Origin: Paeniglutamicibacter gangotriensis Lz1y
GTDB lineage: Bacteria > Actinomycetota > Actinomycetes > Actinomycetales > Micrococcaceae
DNA: 64,000 nt
NCBI RefSeq assembly: GCF_000348945.1
Contig: NZ_AOCK01000009.1
Span: 1-64,000 of the forward strand
Direction of reading: 5' to 3'
Positions within the stretch are counted from its first letter, which is position 1. Each line of letters begins with the position of its first letter. Made by a program: the position numbers and the translations under genes. The notes beneath the pieces are model-generated. The model had not been told where the DNA came from. It did not search any database and was given only the letters and a program-made list of their open reading frames with translations. Shown here in pieces: positions 17,358 to 26,012 of the stretch.

Positions 17358-17636
17358 GTGGTCACTGCATTCGTGATGATCCAAACCGCATCTGACAGCA
17401 TTCCCGAGTGCGCCGAAAAGATTTCGGACATCGAAGGCATCTCCGAGGTCTACTCGGTGGCCGGGGACTGGGACCTGATTGCTATCGCACGGGTCCGGGA
17501 ACACGAGGACTTGGCCGAAGTCATCGCCAACAAACTCTCCAAGGTCCCGGGAATCACCGGGACCCAGACCCATATTGCCTTCCGTGCATATTCCAGCCAC
17601 GATCTGGACGCGGCGTTCTCGCTCGGTCTGGAATAA
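17358..17636 (+). CDS. Stand-alone Lrp/AsnC ligand-binding (RAM) domain protein
   Basis: 92 aa. It is the effector-binding alpha/beta sandwich of Lrp/AsnC regulators without the helix-turn-helix half. VTAFVMIQT, the EVYSVAGDWDLIAIARV strand with its conserved Gly-Asp-Trp/Tyr-Asp, and GITGTQTHIAFRAYS are all visible. Such proteins may partner full Lrp proteins or sense amino acids; the role is not known. GTG 17358 is chosen because GGAGG lies seven bases before it. It ends at a strong terminator. Confidence 0.88.
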   Translation: MVTAFVMIQTASDSIPECAEKISDIEGISEVYSVAGDWDLIAIARVREHEDLAEVIANKLSKVPGITGTQTHIAFRAYSSHDLDAAFSLGLE

Positions 17637-17663
17637 ATCTCCGCACTGGATGAGCGCCCCGCG

Positions 17664-17715
17664 GCGGGTGTGTGAGGTGAGCTGACATTAGTTTCGGCTC
17701 ACTTCACACACCCGC
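17664..17715 (+). terminator. Terminator after the Lrp-like gene
   Basis: A 19-bp stem with one mismatch (17664-17682 with 17697-17715) and a 14-base loop lies 27 bases past the stop. The 270 bases after it hold nothing I recognise. Confidence 0.75.
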
Positions 17716-17987
17716 CTTATGTTGTTAAGCGATTAAGACGTGGCGCGAGGCGATTGCGTCCGGAGCCTTTCCACCGACCAACAGATCATCGGGCGGCGGC
17801 CAAAAAATCCTTTATGTGACGTTGATTGTTACGCGCCACTGCCCCAAATCACTACCGTGCGCAGCTGAGGCGTGCAGCGCCGACAACAACCAACCGATGC
17901 CCCCCAAGACCCCATGAGGCCGGCCTGCGACCTACTGAGCCGCAAAGCGGACCTCTGGTCACATTCGGTGTGCGAGGCCCGCAAAAC

Positions 17988-18036
17988 AGCACTGGCGCCC
18001 CAACAGCACCCTTGAGGGTGGTCGGCGCGCCAGTGC
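17988..18036 (-). terminator. Terminator downstream of trpD
   Basis: AGCACTGGCGC and GCGCCAGTGCT form an 11-bp stem 25 bases past the trpD stop on the minus strand. Confidence 0.65.
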
Positions 18037-18061
18037 TAGTGCACGAATCGATGGTGGGCGA

Positions 18062-19114
18062 CTAGCTCGTGGCTGCGATCCAGGTGTCCAGCACCCGACG
18101 TGCGGAGCCCGAGTCGATGGAATCCGCGGCCCTGAGGACGGCCTTCGCCAGACGGTCCTGCAAGGAACCGACCCCCTCGACGTCGAAAGCAACCAGACCC
18201 GCCGCCGCGTTGAGCAGCACTGCGTCACGCACCGGCCCCTGGGCACCGTCGAACACATCCCGCACCACCTGGGCGTTGTAGGCTGCGTCGCCTCCGCGCA
18301 GATCTTCTATCGTGACCCGCGGCATCCCGATGTCCTGGGCGTCGAACACAGACTCGTGCACTTCCCCGTCACGGACTTCCCAGACCCGGTTTCCCGCGGT
18401 GGTCGTCAGCTCGTCCAAGCCATCGTCGCCACGGAACACCAGTGCGCGCACGCCGCGGGCGGCAAGCACCCCGGCCATCAGCGGCGCCATGCGAAGATCC
18501 GCGCAGCCGATCGCCGAGGCCGTAGGTTCCGAGGGGTTAGTCAGCGGACCCATGAAGTTGAACGCGGTGGGCACACCCAACTCGCGGCGCGGCACCGCGG
18601 CGTTGCGCATCGACGGGTGGAAGAGATTGGCGAAGCAGAATGTGATGTTGGCGGCATCCAACACGTCGTGGAGGCGGTCGACTGGCACATCGAGCCTGAC
18701 TCCTAGCGCCTCAAGCACATCGGCAGAACCCGACGAGGAGGACGAGGCCCGGTTGCCGTGCTTGACGATCCGTGCGCCCGCTCCGGCACAGACCATCGAT
18801 GCCATGGTCGAGATGTTAACGGTGTTCTGTCTGTCACCTCCGGTACCCACGATGTCCAGATGCTCACCCTCCACCTCCAGGGGGACGGCGTTGGCGATCA
18901 TCGCCTCCACCAAGCCGGTGAGCTCGTCCACGGTTTCGCCCTTGGAACGGAGCGCGACAAGGAAACCGGCCACTTGCGTATCGGTGGCGTTACCGGTCAT
19001 CACCTCGCCCATGGCCCAGTACGCTTGGTCCCTTTCGAGATCGCTGCCGGCGATCAAGGCAGAGAGGATTGTTGGCCATGTGGGGAACTTTTGCTTCGTT
19101 CGAATCGTTGACAC
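18062..19114 (-). CDS. trpD: Anthranilate phosphoribosyltransferase
   Basis: 350 aa. Second step of tryptophan synthesis: it joins anthranilate to phosphoribosyl pyrophosphate. The PRPP loop [17 protein letters not shown], the [19 protein letters not shown] segment and the anthranilate-site region [13 protein letters not shown] are all present. Length is typical. The GTG start has TAACCT six bases upstream and no Shine-Dalgarno. It stands alone, away from other trp genes, and is divergent from ctaE; this placement beside the cytochrome genes is common in the family. Confidence 0.95.
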   Translation of the reverse strand: MSTIRTKQKFPTWPTILSALIAGSDLERDQAYWAMGEVMTGNATDTQVAGFLVALRSKGETVDELTGLVEAMIANAVPLEVEGEHLDIVGTGGDRQNTVNISTMASMVCAGAGARIVKHGNRASSSSSGSADVLEALGVRLDVPVDRLHDVLDAANITFCFANLFHPSMRNAAVPRRELGVPTAFNFMGPLTNPSEPTASAIGCADLRMAPLMAGVLAARGVRALVFRGDDGLDELTTTAGNRVWEVRDGEVHESVFDAQDIGMPRVTIEDLRGGDAAYNAQVVRDVFDGAQGPVRDAVLLNAAAGLVAFDVEGVGSLQDRLAKAVLRAADSIDSGSARRVLDTWIAATS

Positions 19115-19120
19115 GCCACA

Positions 19121-19126
19121 AGGTTA
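19121..19126 (-). promoter_or_regulatory. -10 box of leaderless trpD
   Basis: Minus-strand TAACCT, six bases before GTG 19114. Confidence 0.4.
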
Positions 19127-19248
19127 TCTACGAAACGTAGAAAATCTAAAATGTTAATACCGCGTGTTTCCGCGGCTGTAGGCCCGAACCGGTGAACTTT
19201 CCCGCCACGCGGGCCCTAATGCATTGGTGTCAGAGGCACTTTTATAGA

Positions 19249-19254
19249 CATAAT
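19249..19254 (+). promoter_or_regulatory. -10 box of leaderless ctaE
   Basis: CATAAT lies six bases before GTG 19261. TTGGTG at 19224-19229 is a possible but wide (19-base) -35. Confidence 0.4.
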
Positions 19255-19260
19255 GGCTCT

Positions 19261-19899
19261 GTGACAACTGCGACTCATGCCCTCAATGCCCCGGCGCAAG
19301 CTGCGCCGAACCGTCCCAACATGGTGTCGGTAGGAACTGTCGTCTGGCTTGCCAGCGAGCTGATGTTCTTTGCCGCGCTATTTGCCATGTACTTCACACT
19401 CCGTGCTGCATCGCCGGAGATGTGGGCGACCGAAACCGCGAAACTCAACGTTCCGTTCGCACTTATCAACACGATCATCTTGGTCTCGAGCTCATTCTCC
19501 TGCCAGTTGGGCGTCTTCCGTGCCGAGGATCTTAAGCCTCGTCGTACCGGCGGACTGTTCAACTTGAAGGAATGGGGAATGGTGGAATGGTTCGTCCTGA
19601 CCGTCATCCTCGGTTCCATTTTTGTTTCCGTGCAGGCCTACGAGTACACCGAACTGGTTGCTCACGGCATTGCAATGAACTCCAACGCCTACGGCTCTGT
19701 CTTCTACATGACCACCGGCTTCCACGGCTTGCACGTGGCTGGCGGCCTCATTGCCTTCATGTTGATCATCGGACGTGCACTTATTGCACGTAAGTTTGGT
19801 CACTTCGAGGCAACCGGTGCGATCGTTGTGTCTTACTACTGGCACTTCGTCGACGTTGTGTGGATCGCCTTGTTCGCGATCATCTACTTCCTGAAGTAG
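19261..19899 (+). CDS. ctaE: Cytochrome c oxidase subunit III (aa3 type)
   Basis: 212 aa. Five-helix subunit III of the aa3 oxidase. Seen: [22 protein letters not shown] in helix 1, FGxx-like [15 protein letters not shown] with the conserved histidines, and [19 protein letters not shown] at the end. GTG 19261 is chosen over the frame to 19192 because the -10 box would otherwise be inside the gene. It heads the ctaE-qcrC-qcrA-qcrB operon of the bcc-aa3 supercomplex. Confidence 0.94.
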   Translation: MTTATHALNAPAQAAPNRPNMVSVGTVVWLASELMFFAALFAMYFTLRAASPEMWATETAKLNVPFALINTIILVSSSFSCQLGVFRAEDLKPRRTGGLFNLKEWGMVEWFVLTVILGSIFVSVQAYEYTELVAHGIAMNSNAYGSVFYMTTGFHGLHVAGGLIAFMLIIGRALIARKFGHFEATGAIVVSYYWHFVDVVWIALFAIIYFLK

Positions 19900-19963
19900 G
19901 CAAACTATTTTGTTGCCTACTTCAGGCAACTCCCGTTCTAAGAAATAAGTGAGGAACCAGCAA

Positions 19964-20752
19964 GTGAAGGCTCTTTCGCAAAGGCGCCGCCATCCACTCG
20001 CCGCCGTCGCACTGCTGTTGATGGGCCTGCTCATCACCGGAGGCCTGTATATGGCAGCCGGCAGCGTCAACGAGGCCAAGGCGGCCACTGGATATAGCGC
20101 AAGTGACATCGAACAAGGCGAAAAGCTGTTCGTCGCGAACTGTGCTACCTGCCACGGCTTGAACGCAGAAGGAACGGCAGACGGTCCTTCGCTGATTGGC
20201 GTGGGCGCCGCTGCCGTCGACTTCCAGGTTGGCACCGGCCGTATGCCGATGCAGATGCAGGGCCCCCAGGCCCAGGCCAAGCCCGTACAGTTCGACGATG
20301 ACCAGATCTCCCAGCTTTCCGCTTTCGTGGCGAGCCTGGGTGCCGGTCCGGCCATCCCGTCAGACGACGTACTCGATACGTCTCAGGGCAACTCCGCCGC
20401 AGGCGGTACGGTATTCCGCGTGAACTGCGCAATGTGTCACAACGCCGCCGCTGCCGGCGGCGCACTTACGCGCGGCAAGTTCGCCCCGGCTTTGGCCGGC
20501 GTATCGGAGAAGCACATCTACGAGGCCATGATCACCGGTCCGCAGAACATGCCCGTCTTCAACGAATCGAATATCAGCCCCGACGAGAAGCGTGACGTGA
20601 TCACCTTCCTGAAGGAAATTGAATCCCAGGGTTCACCGGGCGGCGCCAAGCTTGGCTCGCTGGGTCCGGTCGCTGAAGGTCTCTTCATCTGGACCGCTGG
20701 TTTGGGTATCATCATCGGCTTCACCATCTGGCTCACCTCGCGTCCCTCCTAG
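19964..20752 (+). CDS. qcrC: Di-haem cytochrome c subunit of the bcc complex
   Basis: 262 aa. It carries electrons from the Rieske protein directly to the CuA site of the oxidase, replacing a soluble cytochrome c. An N-terminal anchor helix (about 13-30), two haem c motifs CATCH (60-64) and CAMCH (155-159), and a C-terminal helix (GLFIWTAGLGIIIGFTIWL) are seen. GTG 19964, with AGGAA seven bases upstream, gives the usual KALSQRRRHP start; the frame extends five codons further. Confidence 0.95.
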   Translation: MKALSQRRRHPLAAVALLLMGLLITGGLYMAAGSVNEAKAATGYSASDIEQGEKLFVANCATCHGLNAEGTADGPSLIGVGAAAVDFQVGTGRMPMQMQGPQAQAKPVQFDDDQISQLSAFVASLGAGPAIPSDDVLDTSQGNSAAGGTVFRVNCAMCHNAAAAGGALTRGKFAPALAGVSEKHIYEAMITGPQNMPVFNESNISPDEKRDVITFLKEIESQGSPGGAKLGSLGPVAEGLFIWTAGLGIIIGFTIWLTSRPS

Positions 20753-20820
20753 GTCGCCGGCGGCCAACGCCGCCACATCACTACGTACTAATGAATCTTG
20801 AGAAAAGGATGAGAGACAAC

Positions 20821-21864
20821 ATGGGCGACCATAGTCACGGCAGTCCGGACGACTCGGGCACCGTTGCTAAGGCTGGCACGGGAACCCTGGATAAATTCCA
20901 GGACCCGGGCCTTCCGCCGCATCGGAAGCGCTTGGCAGATACCGACCCGCGTGCAGAGAAGCGAGCAGAGCGTCAGGTAGCGCTGCTGTTTATCATCTCC
21001 ATCATCGGAACGCTGTCGTTCTTTATTGCTTACTTCGTTCTGGGACGTCCGGATAACCTTTCGGATATCCGTGTTCAGAACGCGATGCTCGGCCTTGGCA
21101 CCACATTTGCCATGCTTGGCATCGGTATCGGCATCGTTCACTGGGCAAAGACCCTGATGCCGGACCACGAAATTTCGGAGATGCGCCACCCGATCCGCCC
21201 CGAGGCAGATCGACTGGACGCCGTGGAAATCATTGACCAGGTGATCGAAGAGACTGGCATCAAGCGCCGTCCGCTCATTCGCAACACCCTGATCGGTGCC
21301 ATTGCCTTGGCCCCTATCCCGGCCATCTTCATGTTCCGCGACCTCGACCGCACCGGCAAGACCGCTGGTGAAATGGTTGAGCAGTTCCGCCACACCATGT
21401 GGGACAAGGATGTTCGCCTCACCCGCGATCCTTCCGGAACCCCCATCAAGGCTTCGGATGTGCAGATCGGTTCGGTCTTCCACGTCATCCCCGAGGGTCT
21501 TGACGAGGCGGAGAACGTCTTGAACGAAAAGGCCAAGGCCGTCGTGCTGTTGATGCGCCTTGATCCCAAGAAGATGGATATCTCCGAGGGACGCGAGGAC
21601 TGGCACTACGAAGGCATTGTTGCCTACTCGAAGATCTGCACCCACGTCGGTTGCCCCGTTGCTCTGTACGAGCAGCAGACGCACCACCTGCTGTGCCCTT
21701 GCCACCAGTCCACCTTCGACCTCACGCAGGAATGCAAGGTAATCTTCGGCCCAGCCGGACGCGCCTTGCCGCAGCTGCCCATCAAGGTTGATGCCGACGG
21801 CTTCCTGGTCGCACAGAGCGACTTCCACGAGCCCGTTGGTCCGAGTTACTGGGAGCGTGGCTAA
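20821..21864 (+). CDS. qcrA: Rieske iron-sulfur subunit of the bcc complex
   Basis: 347 aa. Passes electrons from menaquinol to QcrC. Three N-terminal membrane helices (about 58-80, 90-115 and 155-175), as in actinobacteria, precede the Rieske domain. The [2Fe-2S] ligands are in CTHVGC (Cys273, His275) and CPCHQS (Cys292, His295), with Cys278 and Cys294 for the disulfide. ATG 20821 is chosen, with AAGGA 11 bases upstream; two in-frame ATGs at 20791 and 20809 are less likely. The gap to qcrB is three bases. Confidence 0.95.
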   Translation: MGDHSHGSPDDSGTVAKAGTGTLDKFQDPGLPPHRKRLADTDPRAEKRAERQVALLFIISIIGTLSFFIAYFVLGRPDNLSDIRVQNAMLGLGTTFAMLGIGIGIVHWAKTLMPDHEISEMRHPIRPEADRLDAVEIIDQVIEETGIKRRPLIRNTLIGAIALAPIPAIFMFRDLDRTGKTAGEMVEQFRHTMWDKDVRLTRDPSGTPIKASDVQIGSVFHVIPEGLDEAENVLNEKAKAVVLLMRLDPKKMDISEGREDWHYEGIVAYSKICTHVGCPVALYEQQTHHLLCPCHQSTFDLTQECKVIFGPAGRALPQLPIKVDADGFLVAQSDFHEPVGPSYWERG

Positions 21865-21867
21865 TCC

Positions 21868-23544
21868 ATGAGCACCACTACTGAGTACACTCCTAAGACG
21901 ACCACCGGTCGCATTGCGAACTTCGTCGACTCTCGTGTCGGCGGATCGGCAATGGTCAAGGAATTCGGTCGCAAGATCTTCCCCGACCACTGGTCGTTCA
22001 TGTTCGGCGAGGTGGCACTTTACACCTTTGTCCTGCTGCTGATCTCCGGAACGTTCCTGACGTTCTTCTTCGATCCGACGATGACTCACGTCGTCTACGA
22101 CGGTTCGTACAACCCGCTTAAGGGCATCGGCATGTCCGCCGCCTATTCATCGACGTTGGATATCTCCTTCGATGTGCGTGGCGGAATGTTCATGCGCCAG
22201 GTTCACCACTGGTCGGCAATCCTCTTCGTTGCAGCCGTTTCGGTGCACATGCTCCGCGTGTTCTTCACCGGTGCATTCCGCAAGCCGCGCGAACTGAACT
22301 GGGTTGTTGGTGGCGTTCTGCTCATCCTCGCGATGGCTGCAGGCTTCACCGGCTACTCCCTCCCCGATGATCTGCTCTCCGGTAACGGTCTGCGCATCAT
22401 TGACGGTGTGGTCAAGGCCATCCCGGTGGTCGGCTCCTACATCTCGTTGTTCCTCTTCGGTGGGGAATTCCCGGGAACCGCCGTCATCGGTCGCCTCTAC
22501 GCGCTGCACATCATGATCGTTCCTGCCATCATCCTGTTAATGGTTGGTATCCACCTGTTCATGGTTGTCGTGCACAAGCACACCCAGTACCCTGGCCCGG
22601 GTCGCACCAACGACAACGTTGTTGGCTTCCCGGTCGGTCCGGTCTACGCAGCGAAGGCCGGTGGATTCTTCTTCATCGTCTTCGGCATCGTCGCGGCGAT
22701 CTCCGGATTGCTGACGATCAACCCCGTCTGGAACTACGGGCCCTATGACCCCTCACCGGTGTCTGCAGGTACCCAGCCGGACTGGTATATCGGATTCGTT
22801 GACGGCGCCTTGCGCCTGATGCCTGGTATGTTCGGTAACTTCTCGTTCGAGTGGCTCATCCCCTTCCCGTGGGGAACCAACACCTTGAGCCTCAACGTGC
22901 TGTTCCCGGCGCTGGTTCCGGCCGGCATCATGTTCATGATCATGTTCACCTGGCCATGGATCGAAAGCTGGATCACCAAGGACAAGCGCGAACACCACCT
23001 GTTGGACCGCCCGCGCAACGCCCCGTTCCGTACGGGCATGGGTGTTGCAGGGGTTATCTCCTACTGCGTGATGTGGGCTGCCGCTTCCTCGGACTTGATC
23101 GCAACGCACTTCCTGGTCTCGCTGAACGACGTCACGTACTGGTTGCGTGTGCTGTTCATCCTCGGCCCGATCCTCGGCTTCATCGTGGCCCGCCGCATCG
23201 CTCTGGCGTTGCAGCGCAAGGACCGCGAGATCGTGCTGCACGGTCGCGAAACTGGCATCATCGAGATGGCTCCCGAGGGTGCCTTCGCAGAGCGCCACGA
23301 GGACCTGGACGCCTACAAGTTGCACCAGCTGGTCAACTACGAGGACCGCAAGGTCATCCCCGCGCAGCCGAACGCCGCTGGCCACATCAGCCGCAGCGAG
23401 AAGAACCGCGGCGCACTGTCGAAGTTCTTCTTCGAGGACCGCGTCGCTCCGGTGACGCCGTCCGAGTTGGCAGCACTGAAGGCAGAGCACGGACATGGTC
23501 CGGCAGAAGTTGAAGGCTCCTCCTCGGATTCCATCGAGAAGTAG
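21868..23544 (+). CDS. qcrB: Cytochrome b subunit of the bcc complex
   Basis: 558 aa. Integral membrane di-haem b subunit that oxidises menaquinol. The N-terminal haem region shows RQVHHWSAILFVAAVSVHML and YALHIMIVPAIILLMVGIHLFMVVVHKH with the axial histidines. A PDWY-type Qo motif is at QPDWYIGFVDG. About 120 residues beyond the last helix form a charged cytoplasmic tail, which is typical for actinobacterial QcrB and accounts for the extra length. Last gene of the operon. Confidence 0.96.
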   Translation: MSTTTEYTPKTTTGRIANFVDSRVGGSAMVKEFGRKIFPDHWSFMFGEVALYTFVLLLISGTFLTFFFDPTMTHVVYDGSYNPLKGIGMSAAYSSTLDISFDVRGGMFMRQVHHWSAILFVAAVSVHMLRVFFTGAFRKPRELNWVVGGVLLILAMAAGFTGYSLPDDLLSGNGLRIIDGVVKAIPVVGSYISLFLFGGEFPGTAVIGRLYALHIMIVPAIILLMVGIHLFMVVVHKHTQYPGPGRTNDNVVGFPVGPVYAAKAGGFFFIVFGIVAAISGLLTINPVWNYGPYDPSPVSAGTQPDWYIGFVDGALRLMPGMFGNFSFEWLIPFPWGTNTLSLNVLFPALVPAGIMFMIMFTWPWIESWITKDKREHHLLDRPRNAPFRTGMGVAGVISYCVMWAAASSDLIATHFLVSLNDVTYWLRVLFILGPILGFIVARRIALALQRKDREIVLHGRETGIIEMAPEGAFAERHEDLDAYKLHQLVNYEDRKVIPAQPNAAGHISRSEKNRGALSKFFFEDRVAPVTPSELAALKAEHGHGPAEVEGSSSDSIEK

Positions 23545-23569
23545 CACCTGCCGGGATTGATTCCCAAAT

Positions 23570-23601
23570 CGCTGGGGCCCACCATTTGGTGGGCCCCAGC
23601 G
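23570..23601 (+). terminator. Terminator after the qcr operon
   Basis: GCTGGGGCCCACC and GGTGGGCCCCAGC form a perfect stem, extendable by one pair at each end, around a small loop 25 bases past the qcrB stop. Confidence 0.85.
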
Positions 23602-24662
23602 GTGTTTAACAACCGTTTGGTCTTCTTCCCGCGTTCCAGTTCCGCGCACTCCCCCGAACGCCGATGCAGACCCGACGCGCGACTGCTCCCCCACCGATGC
23701 GCCGTTTCGCCGCGGCCCGGGATGAGTGTGGCAGCGACCTGGAACCGTACTATTTTGGCCAACGCGCCACTGAAAATGTTCAGCACCGTCAACGATCAGG
23801 TCAATGGGATCTGTGCCGTGGTGGCCGCGGGCACGATCGTCGCTTCTGACACCTCCTCGCCCGCGGACCGGATCGTCGGTATCTTCAGGCGGCTCGGCTA
23901 CAAGTCTTAACTCGCCCCAAGGACCTGAGCCCCGCGCTTGTGGCGCACAACTGTCCCAGCCGCGGATGCGAGCCTCTCAGCGCTCTACGCCGTTCAGCGG
24001 ATCGGAGTCGTGCAATCCGCCGCCGAGCTCGCCTGGCTGCTGCATGCAGCAGCATCCGCCCTGACGATGCCGGCGCTCGGCAGAAACTTCATCATCGCTG
24101 CGCTGGCTGCGCCTACGAGCCGGATGCGCCACCAGCGCAAGGACTGCTCGGCGTGGCCAGGGGAAGCCTGCTGCTCGCCGCCGGGGTGGCCAGCCTCGCG
24201 ATCGATGACGGCTCGGCGGTCCTGTTTGTGGGGCCACCCGGCCCCACCGCCTGACTCATGGGGATGCTTGCAACCGGCGTACGGCTCATGAGCGCCCGAA
24301 CAGACGACCGTTCTGACAACGCATCGACCGACGACGAGGAGAAATAGTGGGGCCCGACATCAAGGCATCCGCAATCGCCGCAATGCTTGGATCGTTCGCC
24401 GGAGATGCGACCGTTAAAGCGCGCGTGCCCTCCGGGTCAACCCGTCAACAGCGAAGCCGTTCCTGTCGACCGGGAAGTGCCAACAGCTGCTCACCAGCTG
24501 GCAGGTCACGCCCGAGGGAAGGTCGTGATCAACGTCAAGGCGTTGCCCTACTCCCCCAATGGGCAGGCATGCCGAGCACACTACTTCGTGTTATCACTCC
24601 GGGACACCCTTCGGGCCAGCATGGTCCCAAACGCCACCCAAGAGCTCTAGGACAGTCCGGCG
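23602..24662 (+). pseudogene. Decayed coding region upstream of a GntR gene
   Basis: No intact gene is recognised in about 1 kb. Fragments look once coding on the plus strand: VNGICAVVAAGTIVASDTSS ending near 23910; QRIGVVQSAAELAWLLHAAA near 24000; and, in another frame, QGLLGVARGSLLLAAGVASL ending at 24252. A short frame ends at TAG 24345-24347 after GAGGAG and overlaps a GTG (24347) opening GPDIKASAIAAMLGSFAGDA, which soon shifts frame. This layout suggests a broken operon once controlled by the convergent GntR gene. I could not name the families. Confidence 0.35.
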
Positions 24663-25448
24663 CTAGCGAATGGTCGTGTAGCGCGGGCTACGGCTTCCCT
24701 GCCGCTCCAGGGGCACAAAGAGCTTGTAGCGGTCCGAGCGGTACAGCGAGACCGAATAGTCGACCAGTCCCTCCCCCACAAACGCGTAGCGGGTGATGCG
24801 CAGCAGCGGAAAGCCGACGTCTACTTGCAGCAGCCCGGCATGCTCGTTGGTGGCCGCGGTGCTCTCGATTTGGTCCTCCCCCCATTCCAGGATCAAGTTG
24901 TAGCGTTCGTGCAGCGACTGGTAGAGGGAAGTTGGCGGCGGGTCGTTCAGGAAGCCGGGCACCAGCTTGCTGGGCATGAAGTTCTCATCCAGGCTCATCG
25001 GTTTGCCGTCGGCCAACAGCAGGCGGCTAAAGCGGATCACCGCTGCGCCCTCGTCGATTTCCATGTGCCGCGAGAGGGAACTGGAGGCCGGGACCTCGTC
25101 GAAGCGAAGCACCCGGGCATCGGGGACCATGCCGCGCCTGACCATTTCCTCGCTATAGGAGTTCAAGCGAACCTGCAGATCCACCTTCGGGTGGGCGACG
25201 AACGTACCGACACCCACGACGCGTTTGAGGACTTGTTCCTCCACGAGGGAATCGATGGCCTGGCGCAGGGTCTTGCGCGCGACGTGGAAGCCTTGCGCCA
25301 ATTCGCGTTCGGGCGGAAGCCTGTAGCCCGGTTCGCAGACGCTCCGGGCGTGGGCGCGCAGGATCTCCCGGATCTGCCGGTACTTGCCCAGCGGCGAATC
25401 GGGATCAAGGGTGCCGTTGACCTTGGGCTGCGGGGCGTAGGGGTTCAC
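24663..25448 (-). CDS. GntR/HutC-family transcriptional regulator with UTRA domain
   Basis: 261 aa. Residues 20-90 form the GntR winged helix (PLGKYRQIREILR, PGYRLPPERELAQGFHVARK, TLRQAIDSLVEEQ). Residues 95-250 form the UTRA effector domain (RFSRLLLADGKPMSLDENFM, LLRITRYAFVGEGLVDYSVS, RSDRYKLFVPL). HutC-type regulators usually sense sugars, sugar phosphates or urocanate; DasR is one member. GGAGAAC precedes the ATG. It sits between the qcr and cta operons, next to decayed genes that may have been its targets. The ligand is unknown. Confidence 0.9.
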   Translation of the reverse strand: MNPYAPQPKVNGTLDPDSPLGKYRQIREILRAHARSVCEPGYRLPPERELAQGFHVARKTLRQAIDSLVEEQVLKRVVGVGTFVAHPKVDLQVRLNSYSEEMVRRGMVPDARVLRFDEVPASSSLSRHMEIDEGAAVIRFSRLLLADGKPMSLDENFMPSKLVPGFLNDPPPTSLYQSLHERYNLILEWGEDQIESTAATNEHAGLLQVDVGFPLLRITRYAFVGEGLVDYSVSLYRSDRYKLFVPLERQGSRSPRYTTIR

Positions 25449-25533
25449 ATGTTCTCCGTGGGATGGCGACCGCGGGTCGGTGGCTCGTCCCTACCCATTA
25501 TCGCGCATCGGGCACCTCGGGGGTTAAACGAGA

Positions 25534-25575
25534 GAAGCGGTGTCCGGTCCCCCGAGGGGGAACAGACACCGCTTC
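25534..25575 (-). terminator. Terminator after the cta operon
   Basis: GAAGCGGTGTC (25534-25544) and GACACCGCTTC (25565-25575) form a perfect 11-bp stem with an inner CCCCC/GGGGG, 34 bases past the ctaF stop. Confidence 0.8.
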
Positions 25576-25608
25576 AGTCGATGTTATGGCTTTGGCGCCA
25601 GACCCGGA

Positions 25609-26010
25609 TTAGTGGGCGTGGTTGCCACGGCTGAATTCGTAGACCCAGCCGACCAGTGCGATAACCGTCAGGCCCGCACCGATGTAGAGGACCCAGAACC
25701 CAACGGCCAAGCCGAGGAAGCCGACTGCGGCGCCGGTGCTCAGGATCAACGGCCACCAGCTCCACGGGGCGAAGAGGCCAACGGCCCCAGCGTTCTCGTG
25801 GATTTCGCCGTCAACGCGGTCCTCGGGACGAGGTCCTACCCGACGCGAGGTGTGCAGCAGGTACCAACCGACCATGAGGGTCATGGCAGCAAGCATGAAC
25901 AAGGCGAGCATGCCGACCGGTTCTTCCCAATTGGTCATGTACCCGTAGACAATGGCGGTCGGCGTGAAGAAGAACAAGCCGCCCAGAAAGATCCAAGATT
26001 CAACTTTCAT
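25609..26010 (-). CDS. ctaF: Cytochrome c oxidase subunit IV (actinobacterial CtaF)
   Basis: 133 aa. Small four-helix subunit specific to actinobacterial aa3 oxidases. Helices at about 6-25, 33-52, 83-102 and 104-123; SWWPLILSTGAAVGFLGLAV is typical. The stop of ctaD lies two bases upstream, so it is co-transcribed and probably coupled. Confidence 0.93.
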   Translation of the reverse strand: MKVESWIFLGGLFFFTPTAIVYGYMTNWEEPVGMLALFMLAAMTLMVGWYLLHTSRRVGPRPEDRVDGEIHENAGAVGLFAPWSWWPLILSTGAAVGFLGLAVGFWVLYIGAGLTVIALVGWVYEFSRGNHAH

Positions 26011-26012
26011 CT

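Noticed and set aside
20788-22089. Minus-strand open frame (433 codons) across qcrA/qcrB
   Set aside because: Antisense to clear Rieske and cytochrome b genes.
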